Shown here piece after piece: positions 1 through 9,908 of a stretch of 64,000 nucleotides of DNA (positions are counted from its first letter, which is position 1; each line of letters begins with the position of its first letter). The stretch is from Bradyrhizobium icense (lineage in GTDB: Bacteria; Pseudomonadota; Alphaproteobacteria; Rhizobiales; Xanthobacteraceae). Below the pieces are notes generated by a model. The model worked only from the letters and a program-made list of their open reading frames with translations. It did not search any database and was not told the origin of the DNA. The position numbers and the translations under genes are program-made. The DNA lies in NCBI RefSeq assembly GCF_001693385.1, contig NZ_CP016428.1, positions 5,766,001 through 5,830,000 of the forward strand, written 5' to 3'.

Positions 1-1424
1 TCTTTTATTGACATTCTTCGTTCGCTATTCGTCACCTTGCTTGCGGCCGGCCTGCATCACCTACGGTCGTGAGTGCTTTGAGGTCTCCGATGAAGCCATC
101 CGGCCCGTCCTCCGTTGCACTAGCTAACCGAACTTGCTCGCCTCACTTCAGCTTTATGATTTTGGCCAAAAATCCGCACGTTGAAGAAGAAATTGATGTT
201 TGGCTTGCCGAAAAGCACAGCCGGCTCGATTAAGCTGCCCTGGCTGCAGCCGTGATAGCCTGGCAAGATCACGGGTTCGACAGCCTCAGCAAGCTTCTCG
301 ATGTACTACTCGATCCGGGCGGTGGGCCCCTTTATGAGCGCGTAATCGATCGGCATCATCACAGCACACATGGTGGAAAGTACCGGGCTTTTTCGCGTAC
401 CGGGCTTGAGGCGTTTGAGCGTCCGGACAGTTACGATGCAGCTATCGAGTTCAATGCGGCCGGTGCCAATAGGAAGATTTCGGAGGTCCTGTTGCCGCTG
501 AGTGAAAAGGGCGGCACAACCGACCGATTTCGGAAGCGACCCGAGTGGCCGGCTCTAGCAAACCGCTGCCGCTCGGCGGCGTACAGACACTTTACGGCCG
601 CGCCGGTAGTCCGCAGACGCTTAGCGCTTGCATTGTCATATCTCTCACCGTCCCCTGAAACAAAATAGCCGATGGTGCTTCAGCACGAAGTGTCTAGAAG
701 ATAAAATCCGAACAGAACGTTGTGCGCGATATGCAATGTGCTCCCTTCAAGGTCTGCCTGGTTACGGGCCCCATTTATCAAGCCGCTCGCAACCAGCGAA
801 CTTTCTGCCGCATATCGCCGCCGCGGCCCCTTACTGGACCGCGGAGGAAAGTATGGGAGCTGTTGCGCATTCTCGCCTTTCGGCGGATAGCCCCTTGCAT
901 TTTCTTCATGTCTTCACCACGCTGGCAGGTGAAGTGCACTGATGCCAAGTCTCGCGGCAGCCCAAGAGCTTGACTCTGATGTGCGCGTCCGTGCCGAAGC
1001 TGCGCGCTCCATCACTTTGCTTCGCCGAGATTGCTGACTGTAACGATTTGGGCGGCCGATGGGGTGGGTATAGATTCGCCTGGAGTCATCAGCGCCAAGC
1101 GAGATGCGATATCTCGTTGCGGGCCTTAGGCGGCTCCGTCGTAAGTTGAAGCAGATTGTCCGCAGGCAGCCCCTGCCCCACGGCAATGGGAGCTCGCTAT
1201 GCTTTATCGTAAAACCGCTTCAGCAGGACCACGCCTACACTTTTTTGAAGTTCCCCAATCTGCAGTAACGCTACATCGCTTTCTGGGCCGCGCGGAAGCC
1301 GCGTTGCTGACGATAGGATGTCGATCAGCAGTTGGAGCAGCTCCTCGATGGCGGCCGCGTCATCGCCCTTCTCACTCATACGAGCAATCTCCTCCATCGC
1401 CTTCCAATCTTCCGGAAGCGGGAC
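1..1424. other. Region without a recognisable gene
   Basis: No open frame here shows a convincing family. The best frame, read on the plus strand from about 150 to 668, is interrupted by a TAA near 232 and continues in the same frame afterwards, which suggests an old broken gene, but I do not recognise it. The rest, 670 to 1424, has only short overlapping frames on both strands with no ribosome binding sites that stand out. It borders an IS630 transposase remnant and is best read as decayed island DNA. Confidence 0.5.
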
Positions 1425-1860
1425 TTCTCGACAAAAAAGCATCGGTAGAGGGTTTAAAGCTGCGGGTACAGTGAGGCCGCAGACCGAAGAGCTGGAGCAG
1501 GCGATGAACGGTGCTTTTGGCAATTTCCGTCCCTTTAGATCGGCGCACGGTCCAATGGATTGCGGCTTTGGGCCTGCGAGCAGTGTCTTGCTGATCAGCG
1601 CGGCCACAGCCTCATCCTCAACCGTGCGGGGTCCGCTGGTACGCGTCTCATCGTAGATGATCGGCGATGCGATTTGCGATAAAGCGATTGGGCCGTTTGC
1701 CGATCCTATGGGGCCGACCACCAAGCCGCGTCAAGACGATGTTGCTCGGCTCACTTTGGCAGGCCAGCACGATCTCTGTTCGCTGCGTCAGCGCCGCGAC
1801 AGCGAGCACGACCGTGTTATGGCCGTGAGCGGCGTGTCTTCGTCGCTGGAAATCGTCAGC
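1425..1860 (-). pseudogene. IS630-family transposase remnant (N-terminal part)
   Basis: Read on the minus strand, successive frames give pieces typical of the N-terminal half of IS630 transposases: a helix-turn-helix entry (QRTEIVLACQSEPSN), then RFIANRIA, then YDETRTSGPRTVEDEAVAALI, then KSTVHRLLQLFGLRPH and SFKPSTDAF. The pieces lie in different frames, so several frameshifts are needed and the gene is dead. The DDE catalytic half is absent here. A C-terminal IS630 fragment lies at 5390 on the other strand and may come from the same or a related element. Confidence 0.75.
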
Positions 1861-3027
1861 ATCGCCCTCCCGTCCGGTGCGCATCGGTATCTCCTTCATC
1901 GGTATACCCGGAACTCATGCAATAACCATGCTACGAAGTTGCGGGACAGAACACTAGCAGCGAGGCGGGGTCACGGTCCTCTTCTCCCGGGAATAACCTG
2001 GGCAAACGTGAACCGCGATGTTCTCGTGACGGGATCTTCGATCACTCGCGGAGAGCTGCAAACGATGCGCCGGCGGTATTTGTCGATCAGCACCCGTAAC
2101 TCGATCTGGGTCTACGCGCATCGGGCGGTCGGCTATCCCAGGAGCAGCTCAGGAATGACAGATGCCACCACATCGAGATCAGGGGTGCCGCGATGATGCC
2201 GGAATTTGGTGTGTGCCTTGCTTCACGAGAGAACACACGCGCAGCCGCCAGCATGCCCTTGGATCGACGCTGCAGGTTGTCAGATCTCCGACACCTCCGT
2301 CTTAAACCCGACGTGTCTGATGTTGAAAGATGGAAGGTCATCTGATGACTATCGCCTCGCGTGCTGAGCCGGACGGATGCCTGACGATAATGCGCCCCTG
2401 TGCCGTTGGCGCCGACCTAGGCGCTCGACCTCACGTATCGTTAGGCTCTGCTTCTTCGCGCGCGCTGGCCATCGGGGCTAGCCGGCCATCTGGTCGAATT
2501 ATCGGCCTATCCGGTGGCCGTCGCGCCGGTTTTCCCGATTCCTTTGGCGCTCTTGCCGGCAGGTAATCGTTCGCGGCTCGTTTTCGCGGCTGGCACGGTG
2601 CTTGCTGGAGATCACTCGCTAAATGCGAGGTCTGCTTTGAAACCCGGTGACGTCACCTGCCGTCCGCCCGCAACCAGGCGCTTCGTATGTTCTTAGAAGG
2701 ACGAGATCGTATCCGCGATAGTAGAGAAGTTTCACCAAACAAATGATCGAAGGCAGTCTCGATGAGACTTTTCGAAGTTGAACCTGCCGGATCGTCGATC
2801 CTCAATCAAGCTAATGCTGCACGGAGGCAAGGGGCACCGGCGAGTTTCAGGCGCATCCCATCGAAAATGGTACGGATCAGCTGCGATACGTGCTTGGGCG
2901 TCGCACGAACAGCGCTCCGACCGGCCGATTGCCGCGGATTTTGATGATTAGCAATCTAGCGTTCACCGATTCCGGATCGCAGCTGAATACATCGTTTGGT
3001 GAAGAAACCGCAAAGGCTGGAACATCC
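1861..3027. other. Region without a recognisable gene
   Basis: Only short overlapping frames are present on both strands and none matches a family I know. The last stretch, from about 2890, is in frame with the dioxygenase that follows, but the conserved part of that protein begins at the ATG at 3028. I therefore treat 2890 to 3027 as upstream DNA. Confidence 0.45.
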
Positions 3028-4017
3028 ATGAGCGAGACGACCTTGATCGAGAATGTCATTCCGCGTGCCGATATCGTCAAACGCGCAGCGCGCATCGGCG
3101 CCGAAATCAGAAATATCAAGCTCTCGAGCGATTTGCCGGACGAGACGATCGCTGCAATCAACCGCTTGCTGCTCGACCACAAGGTGATCTTCTTCCGCGA
3201 CCAAAGTCATCTCGGTGACGCCGAGCAGGAGCGATTTGCTGCCCGTTTCGGGAAGCTGGTGCCGCATCCGATGCTTGGCGTTGCCAAGGGAACGGCATCG
3301 CTCCTCGAGCTTGACTCCGCTCGCGGTGGTGGCCGGGCCGATGTGTGGCACGCCGATGGGACCTTCGCCGATGCCTATCCCAAGATTTTGGTGCTGCGGG
3401 CCGTTGTGATCCCACTATTCGGCGGCGATACGGTCTGGTCGAACACCGCGGCCGCTTATCTCGATCTGCCGCCACCGCTGCAACGGCTTGCAGACGAGCT
3501 CTGGGCCGTTCACAGCAACGTCTTCGACTATGCCGGAATGGCCCGAGTCCGCGAGGTCGATAAGAAGCATTTTGACGAGGTCTTCACCAGAACCATCTTC
3601 GAGACCGAGCATCCCGTTGTGCGTGTCCACCCCGAGACCGGAGAGCGGACGCTAGTGCTCGGCGCTTTGGTACAGCGTTTTCTTGGCGTCCCCAAATATG
3701 ACGGCCAAAAGCTATTTGATATATTCCAGTCTCATATCACCGCGCCCGAAAACACCGTGCGCTGGAACTGGAGGGAGGGCGATGTCGCGATCTGGGATAA
3801 CCGCGCCACGCACCATTATGCTGTCAATGATTATGGCGACCAGCATCGCGTCGTTCGTCGCGCCACCATCCAGGGTGACGTGCCCGTCAGCATTGATGGC
3901 CGGTGCAGTGTAACGCGCGTAAAGGTCACCAAGCAGCCGCCCATGACGCGTTCGCACATTCACGGAGATCCGGCCGTTATGGACTATGCTCCCGCGTTCG
4001 CTGCTTGTACTAGTTGA
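3028..4017 (+). CDS. TauD/TfdA-family Fe(II)/2-oxoglutarate dioxygenase
   Basis: A 329-residue protein of the TauD/TfdA family, non-haem iron enzymes that hydroxylate small substrates (taurine, phenoxyacetates, other acids) using O2 and 2-oxoglutarate. The facial triad is visible: WHADGTF gives the H-x-D pair at about residue 110, and the distal histidine lies in RATHHYAVNDYG near residue 270, followed by HRVVRRA, where the arginine normally binds 2-oxoglutarate. Length fits the family. I chose the ATG at 3028 because the family alignment begins there; a GTG at 2890 would add an unconserved leader. No transporter for a sulfonate substrate lies beside it, so the substrate is unknown and taurine should not be assumed. 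It stands alone between decayed stretches, yet the frame is intact. Confidence 0.85.
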   Translation: MSETTLIENVIPRADIVKRAARIGAEIRNIKLSSDLPDETIAAINRLLLDHKVIFFRDQSHLGDAEQERFAARFGKLVPHPMLGVAKGTASLLELDSARGGGRADVWHADGTFADAYPKILVLRAVVIPLFGGDTVWSNTAAAYLDLPPPLQRLADELWAVHSNVFDYAGMARVREVDKKHFDEVFTRTIFETEHPVVRVHPETGERTLVLGALVQRFLGVPKYDGQKLFDIFQSHITAPENTVRWNWREGDVAIWDNRATHHYAVNDYGDQHRVVRRATIQGDVPVSIDGRCSVTRVKVTKQPPMTRSHIHGDPAVMDYAPAFAACTS

Positions 4018-4393
4018 GGTCAAACGGCCAGCGCGGGTCTGACGAAGATCTGCTTTTCGCGAGCCTCATCCGCGGTCGGCGCTGCAGTAGACCTACAGCA
4101 CTGCGCCGCCACGCCTGTAGGCTACCACGCGTGCGCGACGGCCGAGGTAATCAACCTCGAGGGACAGCGAGTTGAGTTCAAGGTGCCGGCAAGCGATGGC
4201 ATAGAGGAGATCGGCAGCGGCACTTAACGGGTGGTGATCGACTTTCGTTCGTCCAACGAGTGCCTTGAAAATGAGGAGAGCTACTAACCCAACGGTCGGC
4301 CTGACATTGCGGCCAGCTTGTGATACAATGCATGCTGGACCTGCTCGTGAGGAAGCGGGTAGCGCCTTGCGATGGCAAAAAGGAGGAAATCGG
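4018..4393. other. Intergenic region
   Basis: No convincing gene. Its end carries a strong Shine-Dalgarno (AGGAGG at 4381 to 4386), seven bases before the GTG start of the next gene. Confidence 0.5.
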
Positions 4394-4849
4394 GTGCGAC
4401 CAGAAGGCGAGCATAGCGTGGCTTCTCACTGGCAGTATCAGGTTAGGTTCGACGTGAAGGATGCCGCTACGGCGGAATCGGTAGGACGAAAACTCCGTGT
4501 TCCGGCACTGGCACCGCTGTTCGATATTCTTGCCAAGCATCGCGCTGCACCGAAATGCCAGTTCGATGCCTTTGCGGAGTATGTCGCCGCAGCAGAAGAG
4601 CACGGCGTTGAAAACTATCCGCTCTACCAGTGGACAAAGGCGACGATCGAGAATGCAGCGAAGAAGGAAAAGTATTTGAAGTCCTTTGCGCTCTACGTAG
4701 ACGAGCGGGAGATCTATGCTAAGGAGATTGCCGACGCGCTGGAGGCGGACTTGCAACCGCTCACCACTAGCGGGCTCATCACGCGAGTATCGAAGTACGA
4801 TACCAACCCCGCCAACAATCCTCAGCCGCGGCAGGGCCCCCGCGATTAG
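4394..4849 (+). CDS. Conserved-looking hypothetical protein
   Basis: A 151-residue soluble protein that I cannot assign to a family. It is rich in aromatic and charged residues (YQVRFDVKDA near the start, NYPLYQWTKATIENAAKKEKYLKSFALY in the middle as two short pieces) and ends with a proline-rich tail. There is no signal peptide or membrane segment. The start is the GTG at 4394, chosen because an AGGAGG ribosome binding site lies seven bases upstream; an in-frame ATG at 4265 would add 43 residues of low-complexity leader and has no such site. It has no operon partner. An intact frame with a strong ribosome binding site in an otherwise decayed stretch argues that the gene is real. Confidence 0.6.
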   Translation: MRPEGEHSVASHWQYQVRFDVKDAATAESVGRKLRVPALAPLFDILAKHRAAPKCQFDAFAEYVAAAEEHGVENYPLYQWTKATIENAAKKEKYLKSFALYVDEREIYAKEIADALEADLQPLTTSGLITRVSKYDTNPANNPQPRQGPRD

Positions 4850-5389
4850 GGCTAGGAGCGAGCTGAATGCCCGCTCTTGGCCCCAAGCCGAAGACCATCA
4901 CCAACGACGCGCGGTCCGCTTTCTGGGGCATTGTGTTGCAAAAGTCGATTTTCGCCGATGACCAAAATTCTGCGGACCGTGGGCGCGACTTCCGTATACA
5001 AAATGTGAGCGATCTCACGGCGTCACGCAACATTCACAGGCGACTTCAATAAGGCAGTTGAGGTCATACGATCAGCGATCGCTCGCTGCTTAGTGCTTTC
5101 GCGAAAATTCCTGAACCCTGCGAACTTTCGACTTCTGCAACACTCTCTGGGGTGAATCGGACAGTGTTGGTGCTGGCCTTTGACCGATGCTCATGGGCCT
5201 AACTCGAACGTGTCAGTCTCGCGGGGCGGATCCGACGATTGTGATCAGAAGAGCGCTGGGTGTCGAACCTCAATCAGCCGCATAGAACGCTTCCCGAATG
5301 GGATTCGAGATCGCGCCGGAACTAATAATCGTCGCCTTGGTCATGAACCGTTCGGTGACAAATGATTCCAGGCTGTTTCCCGCCACTTT
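4850..5389. other. Region without a recognisable gene
   Basis: Only short frames of fewer than about 80 codons are present. Nothing is recognisable before the transposase fragment that begins near 5390. Confidence 0.5.
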
Positions 5390-5765
5390 TCTCAAGAAGA
5401 GATCGATGCTCAAGTTATTGAAGGGCTGGATGTCCATATCGTCATCGATCACTACGCCACCCACAAGACGGCCAAGATCAAAGCATGGCTCGCCCGCCGG
5501 CCTCATTATCATGCCTATTTTACGCCGACGTCCGCGTCATGGATCAATCAGGTCGAGCGCTGGTTGGCTGCACTCACCAGAAAGCAGATCCAGCGCGGTG
5601 TCCACACCTCCGTCGGGCAGCTCGAAGCCGACGTCCGTACCTTCATCCACCAGCACAGCAGAAATCAGAAACGCTTCAATGGACCAAGTCGGCGTACCAG
5701 ATTTTGGGTTCCGTCAAACGCTTCTGCCACAAAGCCCAGGAGACTTTATGTGGCGAACTTTAGAG
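5390..5765 (+). pseudogene. IS630-family transposase remnant (C-terminal part)
   Basis: The plus strand encodes the DDE C-terminal half of an IS630-type transposase: LDVHIVIDHYATHKTAKIK, then YFTPTSASWINQVERW, which carries the last acidic residue, and QLEADVRTFIHQH. Near 5668 the frame shifts: FNGPSRRTRFW in one frame corresponds to LQWTKSAYQIL and SVKRFCHKAQETL in the other. The N-terminal half is absent. It abuts the 3' end of the porin gene and lies opposite to it. Confidence 0.8.
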
Positions 5766-5787
5766 TCACGTGACTAGCCTTGAGGAC

Positions 5788-7374
5788 TTAGAAGAATATC
5801 GAGGTAGACACCAACAAATTCAGAGCATGTCCCGTTTGGCGCGTGTGTGTAATGCTCGTCGGGTTGTTGATGTATGCCAGTCCTACACTTGCATATATCC
5901 CGGGTGCCAGATGCGCGGTATAGGTACCCAAGATCGCTGTGCTGTCGCGATGCACGAGATTCCCTTTGGCCAAGGCAGCGTCCACTGCAAAGTTGCTCCA
6001 GACGGTGTTAGTGGCAACAAGAGCAATCTGATCACTGGGCCGACTGTCAAACAGTCCCTTCGCATACAAACGAAGCTCGTAATATTGACTCACTCTGTTT
6101 AGGTCAGGTGGAGCGTACATTACAGAGAACCCACCATAGATACCACGATATGCAGAGCCCTGGACATCAGACTGCCAGAGTTGCCTGTCCGCTGCGACGT
6201 AGTAGACGCTGTTCGCGTCGGCTCTCGATTGCTGCGGATACTGCAAGTTCTTGTAGCTGCTGTTATTGAAACCGGCGCCCGCCCGCAACCAGGTCTCGGG
6301 TAAGCCCGGAGCAGCTTTGTTCTTGTAGCCAATTTCATCAAGCAAAAGAATGCCCGCATTGGCCGTGCTCCAGCTTAAGCCGGTAGGATTTTCGGTGATC
6401 TGCGCATACTGACCGTCTGGACTGATTGAGCGCTGGATTGTGACCTTGTCATATAGGTGATCATCAAAATTGTACTTCACGTTGAGAGCTGGCGTAGGCG
6501 CGGCATTGTTGCTCATGCCAGCTTGATACAGGATATTCGACGAAGGGGCCAAAACGCTTGCTCCTGCGTTCCCTCCGACCAATGTGCCTGCGAACTCATT
6601 TACATTTCTGAGGTAACCCATTTTGAGTTCGAGCTTCCTGTCGAAGAACGTCTGGTAGTAGGCCAATGTATTGAGACCCGCTCTATCTGGCCCGCCGGGT
6701 TTCCATGTCCAGTATTGCTGCTCGGCTCCCACGATGATCTGACCATCGGGAATTCCAAAGCGGCTGAGATCGTAGGTCACAATCATGAAATTTACGGTAC
6801 TAAATGTCGGAATCTGGCCCATATATAGCTGATTGGCGGTGGTGGCTCTGGCTGCATTTGGCAGTTGATTGTCTACGAGGCTGATTACTGTTCCGCCAAC
6901 GTAGCCGATCCCAACATCTGCCAGCGCGGATCTAACGCCGCCTTTATCCTGATCTATCGTATCGGCAGGACCAGGGATATTGAGCCACATACCTTTTTCG
7001 CGGAGGTTCTCGAACTTTGCGAATGGGTCGATCTCCTTTTGAGTTCTGTTCTTAGCAATTTCATCCGCACTGTCGCGCTTTATGGTAAGCAAACTGGCAG
7101 TTTGTGCTAGCGCCGAGTTAAGAAGCGTTGCTCGTTTGAGCTGGCGGCTTCGGAATTTTGTGGCCGGATCGGACTCCCTCTGAATTCTTCTTCTAGCAAC
7201 CTCATCTGGAATGTCCCGTTTTGGCTTCGGCCCTTTGGCAGTCTGTGCCAGCGCCGAACTGCCGACGAGGCTCGCTGCTAGGGAGAGTGCGATAGCAAGC
7301 CCTCTTTGCTTCGTAGTTGATCGAAAGCTGAAAACGTGTGCCGCAGCCGTCGCCACGACAAAGTAACCATGCAT
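5788..7374 (-). CDS. OprB-type carbohydrate porin
   Basis: A 528-residue outer-membrane protein with the features of OprB-family carbohydrate porins: an N-terminal signal peptide ending at about SSALAQ, a long beta-rich body with alternating aromatic residues, and a C-terminal phenylalanine (SIFF) as needed for BamA recognition. OprB porins let sugars diffuse into the periplasm. The ATG at 7374 is preferred because it starts the signal peptide and has GGAG about eight bases upstream; the longer frame to 7449 would put 25 extra residues before it. After the signal peptide, a segment of about 40 residues occurs twice (SALAQTAKGPKPKRDI..., then SALAQTASLLTIKRDS...), each copy beginning with the cleavage-site sequence. 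No sugar transporter lies beside it. Confidence 0.8.
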   Translation of the reverse strand: MHGYFVVATAAAHVFSFRSTTKQRGLAIALSLAASLVGSSALAQTAKGPKPKRDIPDEVARRRIQRESDPATKFRSRQLKRATLLNSALAQTASLLTIKRDSADEIAKNRTQKEIDPFAKFENLREKGMWLNIPGPADTIDQDKGGVRSALADVGIGYVGGTVISLVDNQLPNAARATTANQLYMGQIPTFSTVNFMIVTYDLSRFGIPDGQIIVGAEQQYWTWKPGGPDRAGLNTLAYYQTFFDRKLELKMGYLRNVNEFAGTLVGGNAGASVLAPSSNILYQAGMSNNAAPTPALNVKYNFDDHLYDKVTIQRSISPDGQYAQITENPTGLSWSTANAGILLLDEIGYKNKAAPGLPETWLRAGAGFNNSSYKNLQYPQQSRADANSVYYVAADRQLWQSDVQGSAYRGIYGGFSVMYAPPDLNRVSQYYELRLYAKGLFDSRPSDQIALVATNTVWSNFAVDAALAKGNLVHRDSTAILGTYTAHLAPGIYASVGLAYINNPTSITHTRQTGHALNLLVSTSIFF

Positions 7375-7849
7375 AGTGAACTCCGCGTCCGTATCGCTAG
7401 TCTTGAATGGATTGCGCTCCGGCCTGATTGGCCCGGAGCTGACCCCCAACCTTCTAATGTCTGAAGGCTCCGGGGCTGATGCTTGGCAGCAATGGGCCCG
7501 TCTATCTCAGCGATACCCGCTGAGCCTTCCCGACCTCGTCACCGGCCGGCACGCTATTGGCTTGATCGGCGACGCACGTGTCGAGCACGCCATACCGCGG
7601 CAAGCTAATCGACTGTTCCAACGCGGTTCTGTTGCGCTGCCTCGGTGTCGAGAGCGGCCGGCTTTATTCGGTGCCTTCGCTCGGCGAGATAGTGGCGACG
7701 GGCGGACGGCGCCTCGCTGTCCTCGCCACCAATACACTGCGAACGACCCGCCTCTTCCACCACAAGCATGAGGATTTCGGCCGTGCACTCTGGAAGAAGA
7801 CGTCTCCTTCGAGAAGATAGCAGTCATCAGAAAGCAGGGCTCGCGCGCC
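7375..7849. other. Region without a recognisable gene
   Basis: Open frames exist on both strands but none is recognisable. The minus-strand frame is the out-of-family continuation of the phosphoenolpyruvate-mutase fragment that starts at 8047. Confidence 0.4.
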
Positions 7850-8047
7850 AGCGACGACGCGTTGGCTCCATGATGCTTCACTGGCATCGCGGTAGCCGAG
7901 AGACGAGGCAACTGACAGGCCCGAAGCCCAGAGACCGTTGAAAACTGTGCGCCCGGCGATCGCGCCAGAAGGTCCATCATGGGCTTGCATAAGAAAGGAG
8001 AGATCGCGGTTGGAGCCGATTTGATAGCCGCAGATGCGTTGGCACAT
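7850..8047 (-). pseudogene. Phosphoenolpyruvate mutase/isocitrate lyase superfamily fragment
   Basis: About 65 residues at the start of a minus-strand frame match the N terminus of phosphoenolpyruvate phosphomutase (AepX) and related enzymes: LSFLMQAHDGPSGAI, then FNGLWASGLSVASSLGYRD and EASWSQ, where mutases carry the same A-H-x-G-x-S and WASGLS-type motifs. The metal-binding DGD(T/S)G motif that should follow is missing and the sequence diverges, so only the 5' end remains. These enzymes make or cleave C-P bonds in phosphonate metabolism. The remnant is next to an IS66 fragment. Confidence 0.65.
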
Positions 8048-8369
8048 CCATCAGGGCCGTTGGAGCGGCCAGTTCTATATTGCATCCCAGTTCCTTTGAC
8101 GTGTGATCCGCGCGACCTTCATTAACCGCCGATTGCCATGTGTCCGTCATCTCCTCCAACTGCTAACGTTAGTAGTTGACTGGGTCGCAAGGCGTTGCCT
8201 GTCGATGCAGGGATCGTGGCTGTTTCGCTGCTCGGGGTGAGGCCCCTCGGCAATTAGACGAACTCTGGCGGTGCTGGCATCAGTCCAGTGGAAATCGGGC
8301 GTCGGTCACTCGTGAGCGCTGCAGCCGCTCAGCTCTTTACGCGCCCATCTCTCGGCGGAAACGCAGTTA
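8048..8369. other. Intergenic region
   Basis: No recognisable gene; it separates the mutase fragment from an IS66 transposase fragment. Confidence 0.45.
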
Positions 8370-8620
8370 AACCGCGATTCGTTGATCTGCATCATTAGCG
8401 TCGTTCTCAAGCGACGGCTTTGAGAGGTTGCTCGGATGGACCCAGAGAAAAGGTTGGCCGAGTTCGTCGTTCGGGTGACCATTGACGATCATCCTCAGGA
8501 TGTCGGTGACGTAGGCGAGAGGACCGAGGTCATTGATCTTGCAGATTTATGCCGACCGCCGGACCCGCCGAACGGGTTTGTCTTCCGAATTTTTGTAAAT
8601 GGGCTCGACATAGTCGGCGT
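8370..8620 (-). pseudogene. IS66-family transposase (TnpC) C-terminal remnant
   Basis: On the minus strand, 8370 to 8560 reads ICKINDLGPLAYVTDIL, then MIVNGHPNDELGQPFLW, which is the characteristic end of IS66 TnpC (normally I-E-T-C-K-L-N-D-V-D-P-L-A-Y...NGHPN...PW). Just upstream, in another frame, KTNPFGGSGGRH corresponds to the KNALFAGSDGG segment of the same protein, so a frameshift is present. The rest of the element is not visible. Confidence 0.75.
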
Positions 8621-9122
8621 TGTGCCCCGCCTTCGACTGCCCCGGCCAGATAGCTTGAAGAGTATTTGGGCATGAGCCGACTATTCCGGCGCGTTAAGAG
8701 TGGACCCATGGACAGCTCGTAGACCTCTAAGTGGCGCGTTTCATCAAGGAACGGACTTGCGGGCAAACGCAAGTGGCGATGCCTGGCGCGATACGAGCCT
8801 GAAAGATGGAAATAACGACTGGCTCGCATGGGGGCGCCGGCAAATGGAAGATTGTTCGCAGGCTTTTTCTGAATGGCGAGGAAATGCTGCGCCATGGCCG
8901 ATGAAGACGAGAACTATTGCTTTGCAGTGGCGCTATGATGTAGGAGCCGGCGATGCGCAAAAAGTATCACATCGCACCGATCATAGGACCGGATGACCCA
9001 ACGATGAGGGCAACGTTGCGGATAACGATTTGTCGATGGTCGCGGCTCGCTGCAGCTCTTGACCATCGTGTGAGAGCGCGTCAACGAGAAAAGCCAACAC
9101 AGACCCGGACATCGAGCGAGGG
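8621..9122. other. Region without a recognisable gene
   Basis: Short frames on both strands; none is recognisable. Confidence 0.45.
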
Positions 9123-9644
9123 ATGATGGAGATCATGGATCAAACGGCCGGTTCGGACTTGCCGCCGGTATTGCATAAGTCGTCGAGACGCGTTTCGTGG
9201 CTTTTAGTGCTCGTGGTTTTCCTCGTTGGCCTGTGCGCTGCAGGAGCCTATTTTTGGACCAACGTCGGAGAACTTGTCGAGACGTTGGCGGCCCGTGAAG
9301 TCGCCCCAATGCCAGGCTTGTCACCGGAGGACCGGGCGGCCCTGTCGGAGATTCAGTCGGGACAACAGAAGGCTAGCGATGAGCTCGCGGAACTTAACCG
9401 CAGCATCAGTGCCCAGCTGGCCGATTTAACACGAATGTCAGATCAAATCGCAGCGCTGACTTTACGAATCGACTCATTGCAGAATCCGGCACCCACGGCT
9501 TCTCCTCCTCATGTTCCTCGTCCGACGCCTGGCCATGCCGTGTCGGAGCCGACCAAGACACTCGTGCGCTCGTCGAAACCACAAGGGCCGGTTTCCGTCG
9601 GGGGCGCGCCACTGGTCTCAGGACCGAAGCCGGACGAGCCTTGA
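9123..9644 (+). CDS. Single-pass membrane protein with coiled coil, unknown function
   Basis: A 173-residue protein with one strong membrane segment (SWLLVLVVFLVGLCAAGAYF, about residues 24 to 43), then a predicted periplasmic coiled-coil stretch (about residues 65 to 120, with repeated LAELN, LADL, IAAL heptads) and a proline-rich tail. There are three possible ATG starts in frame (9123, 9126, 9135); the last has GGAG just upstream, so the true protein may be four residues shorter. No enzyme motif is visible and I do not recognise the family. It stands alone, 264 bases from the convergent hemN. Confidence 0.6.
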   Translation: MMEIMDQTAGSDLPPVLHKSSRRVSWLLVLVVFLVGLCAAGAYFWTNVGELVETLAAREVAPMPGLSPEDRAALSEIQSGQQKASDELAELNRSISAQLADLTRMSDQIAALTLRIDSLQNPAPTASPPHVPRPTPGHAVSEPTKTLVRSSKPQGPVSVGGAPLVSGPKPDEP

Positions 9645-9908
9645 TGACATCCCAGAGTGCTACAGGCTAGTCCAGCCCGCCAGCTGCTCGACGCGGTTGA
9701 TCGTTTCTCGCAAAGCTGCCTGCCGAGCGATTACGGTGCCAAGACTTGCGGCAGTGCCAGGTCTCCAACGTGACGCTCGCAGCGGCCGTCGACATCGTTG
9801 CCGCACCGAGTGCAGTTTGGATCAGATTGCATAGAACCATTTCTACATGGTCGAGGCGCCGTCCTGTTAGCGACGAGCGGTGATCTTTGGATCCGTTTAC
9901 GCTGCTTG

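Noticed and set aside
252..668. 138-codon frame on the plus strand
   Set aside because: No recognisable family, no clear ribosome binding site, and the frame continues upstream past a stop near 232, so it is more likely part of an old pseudogene.
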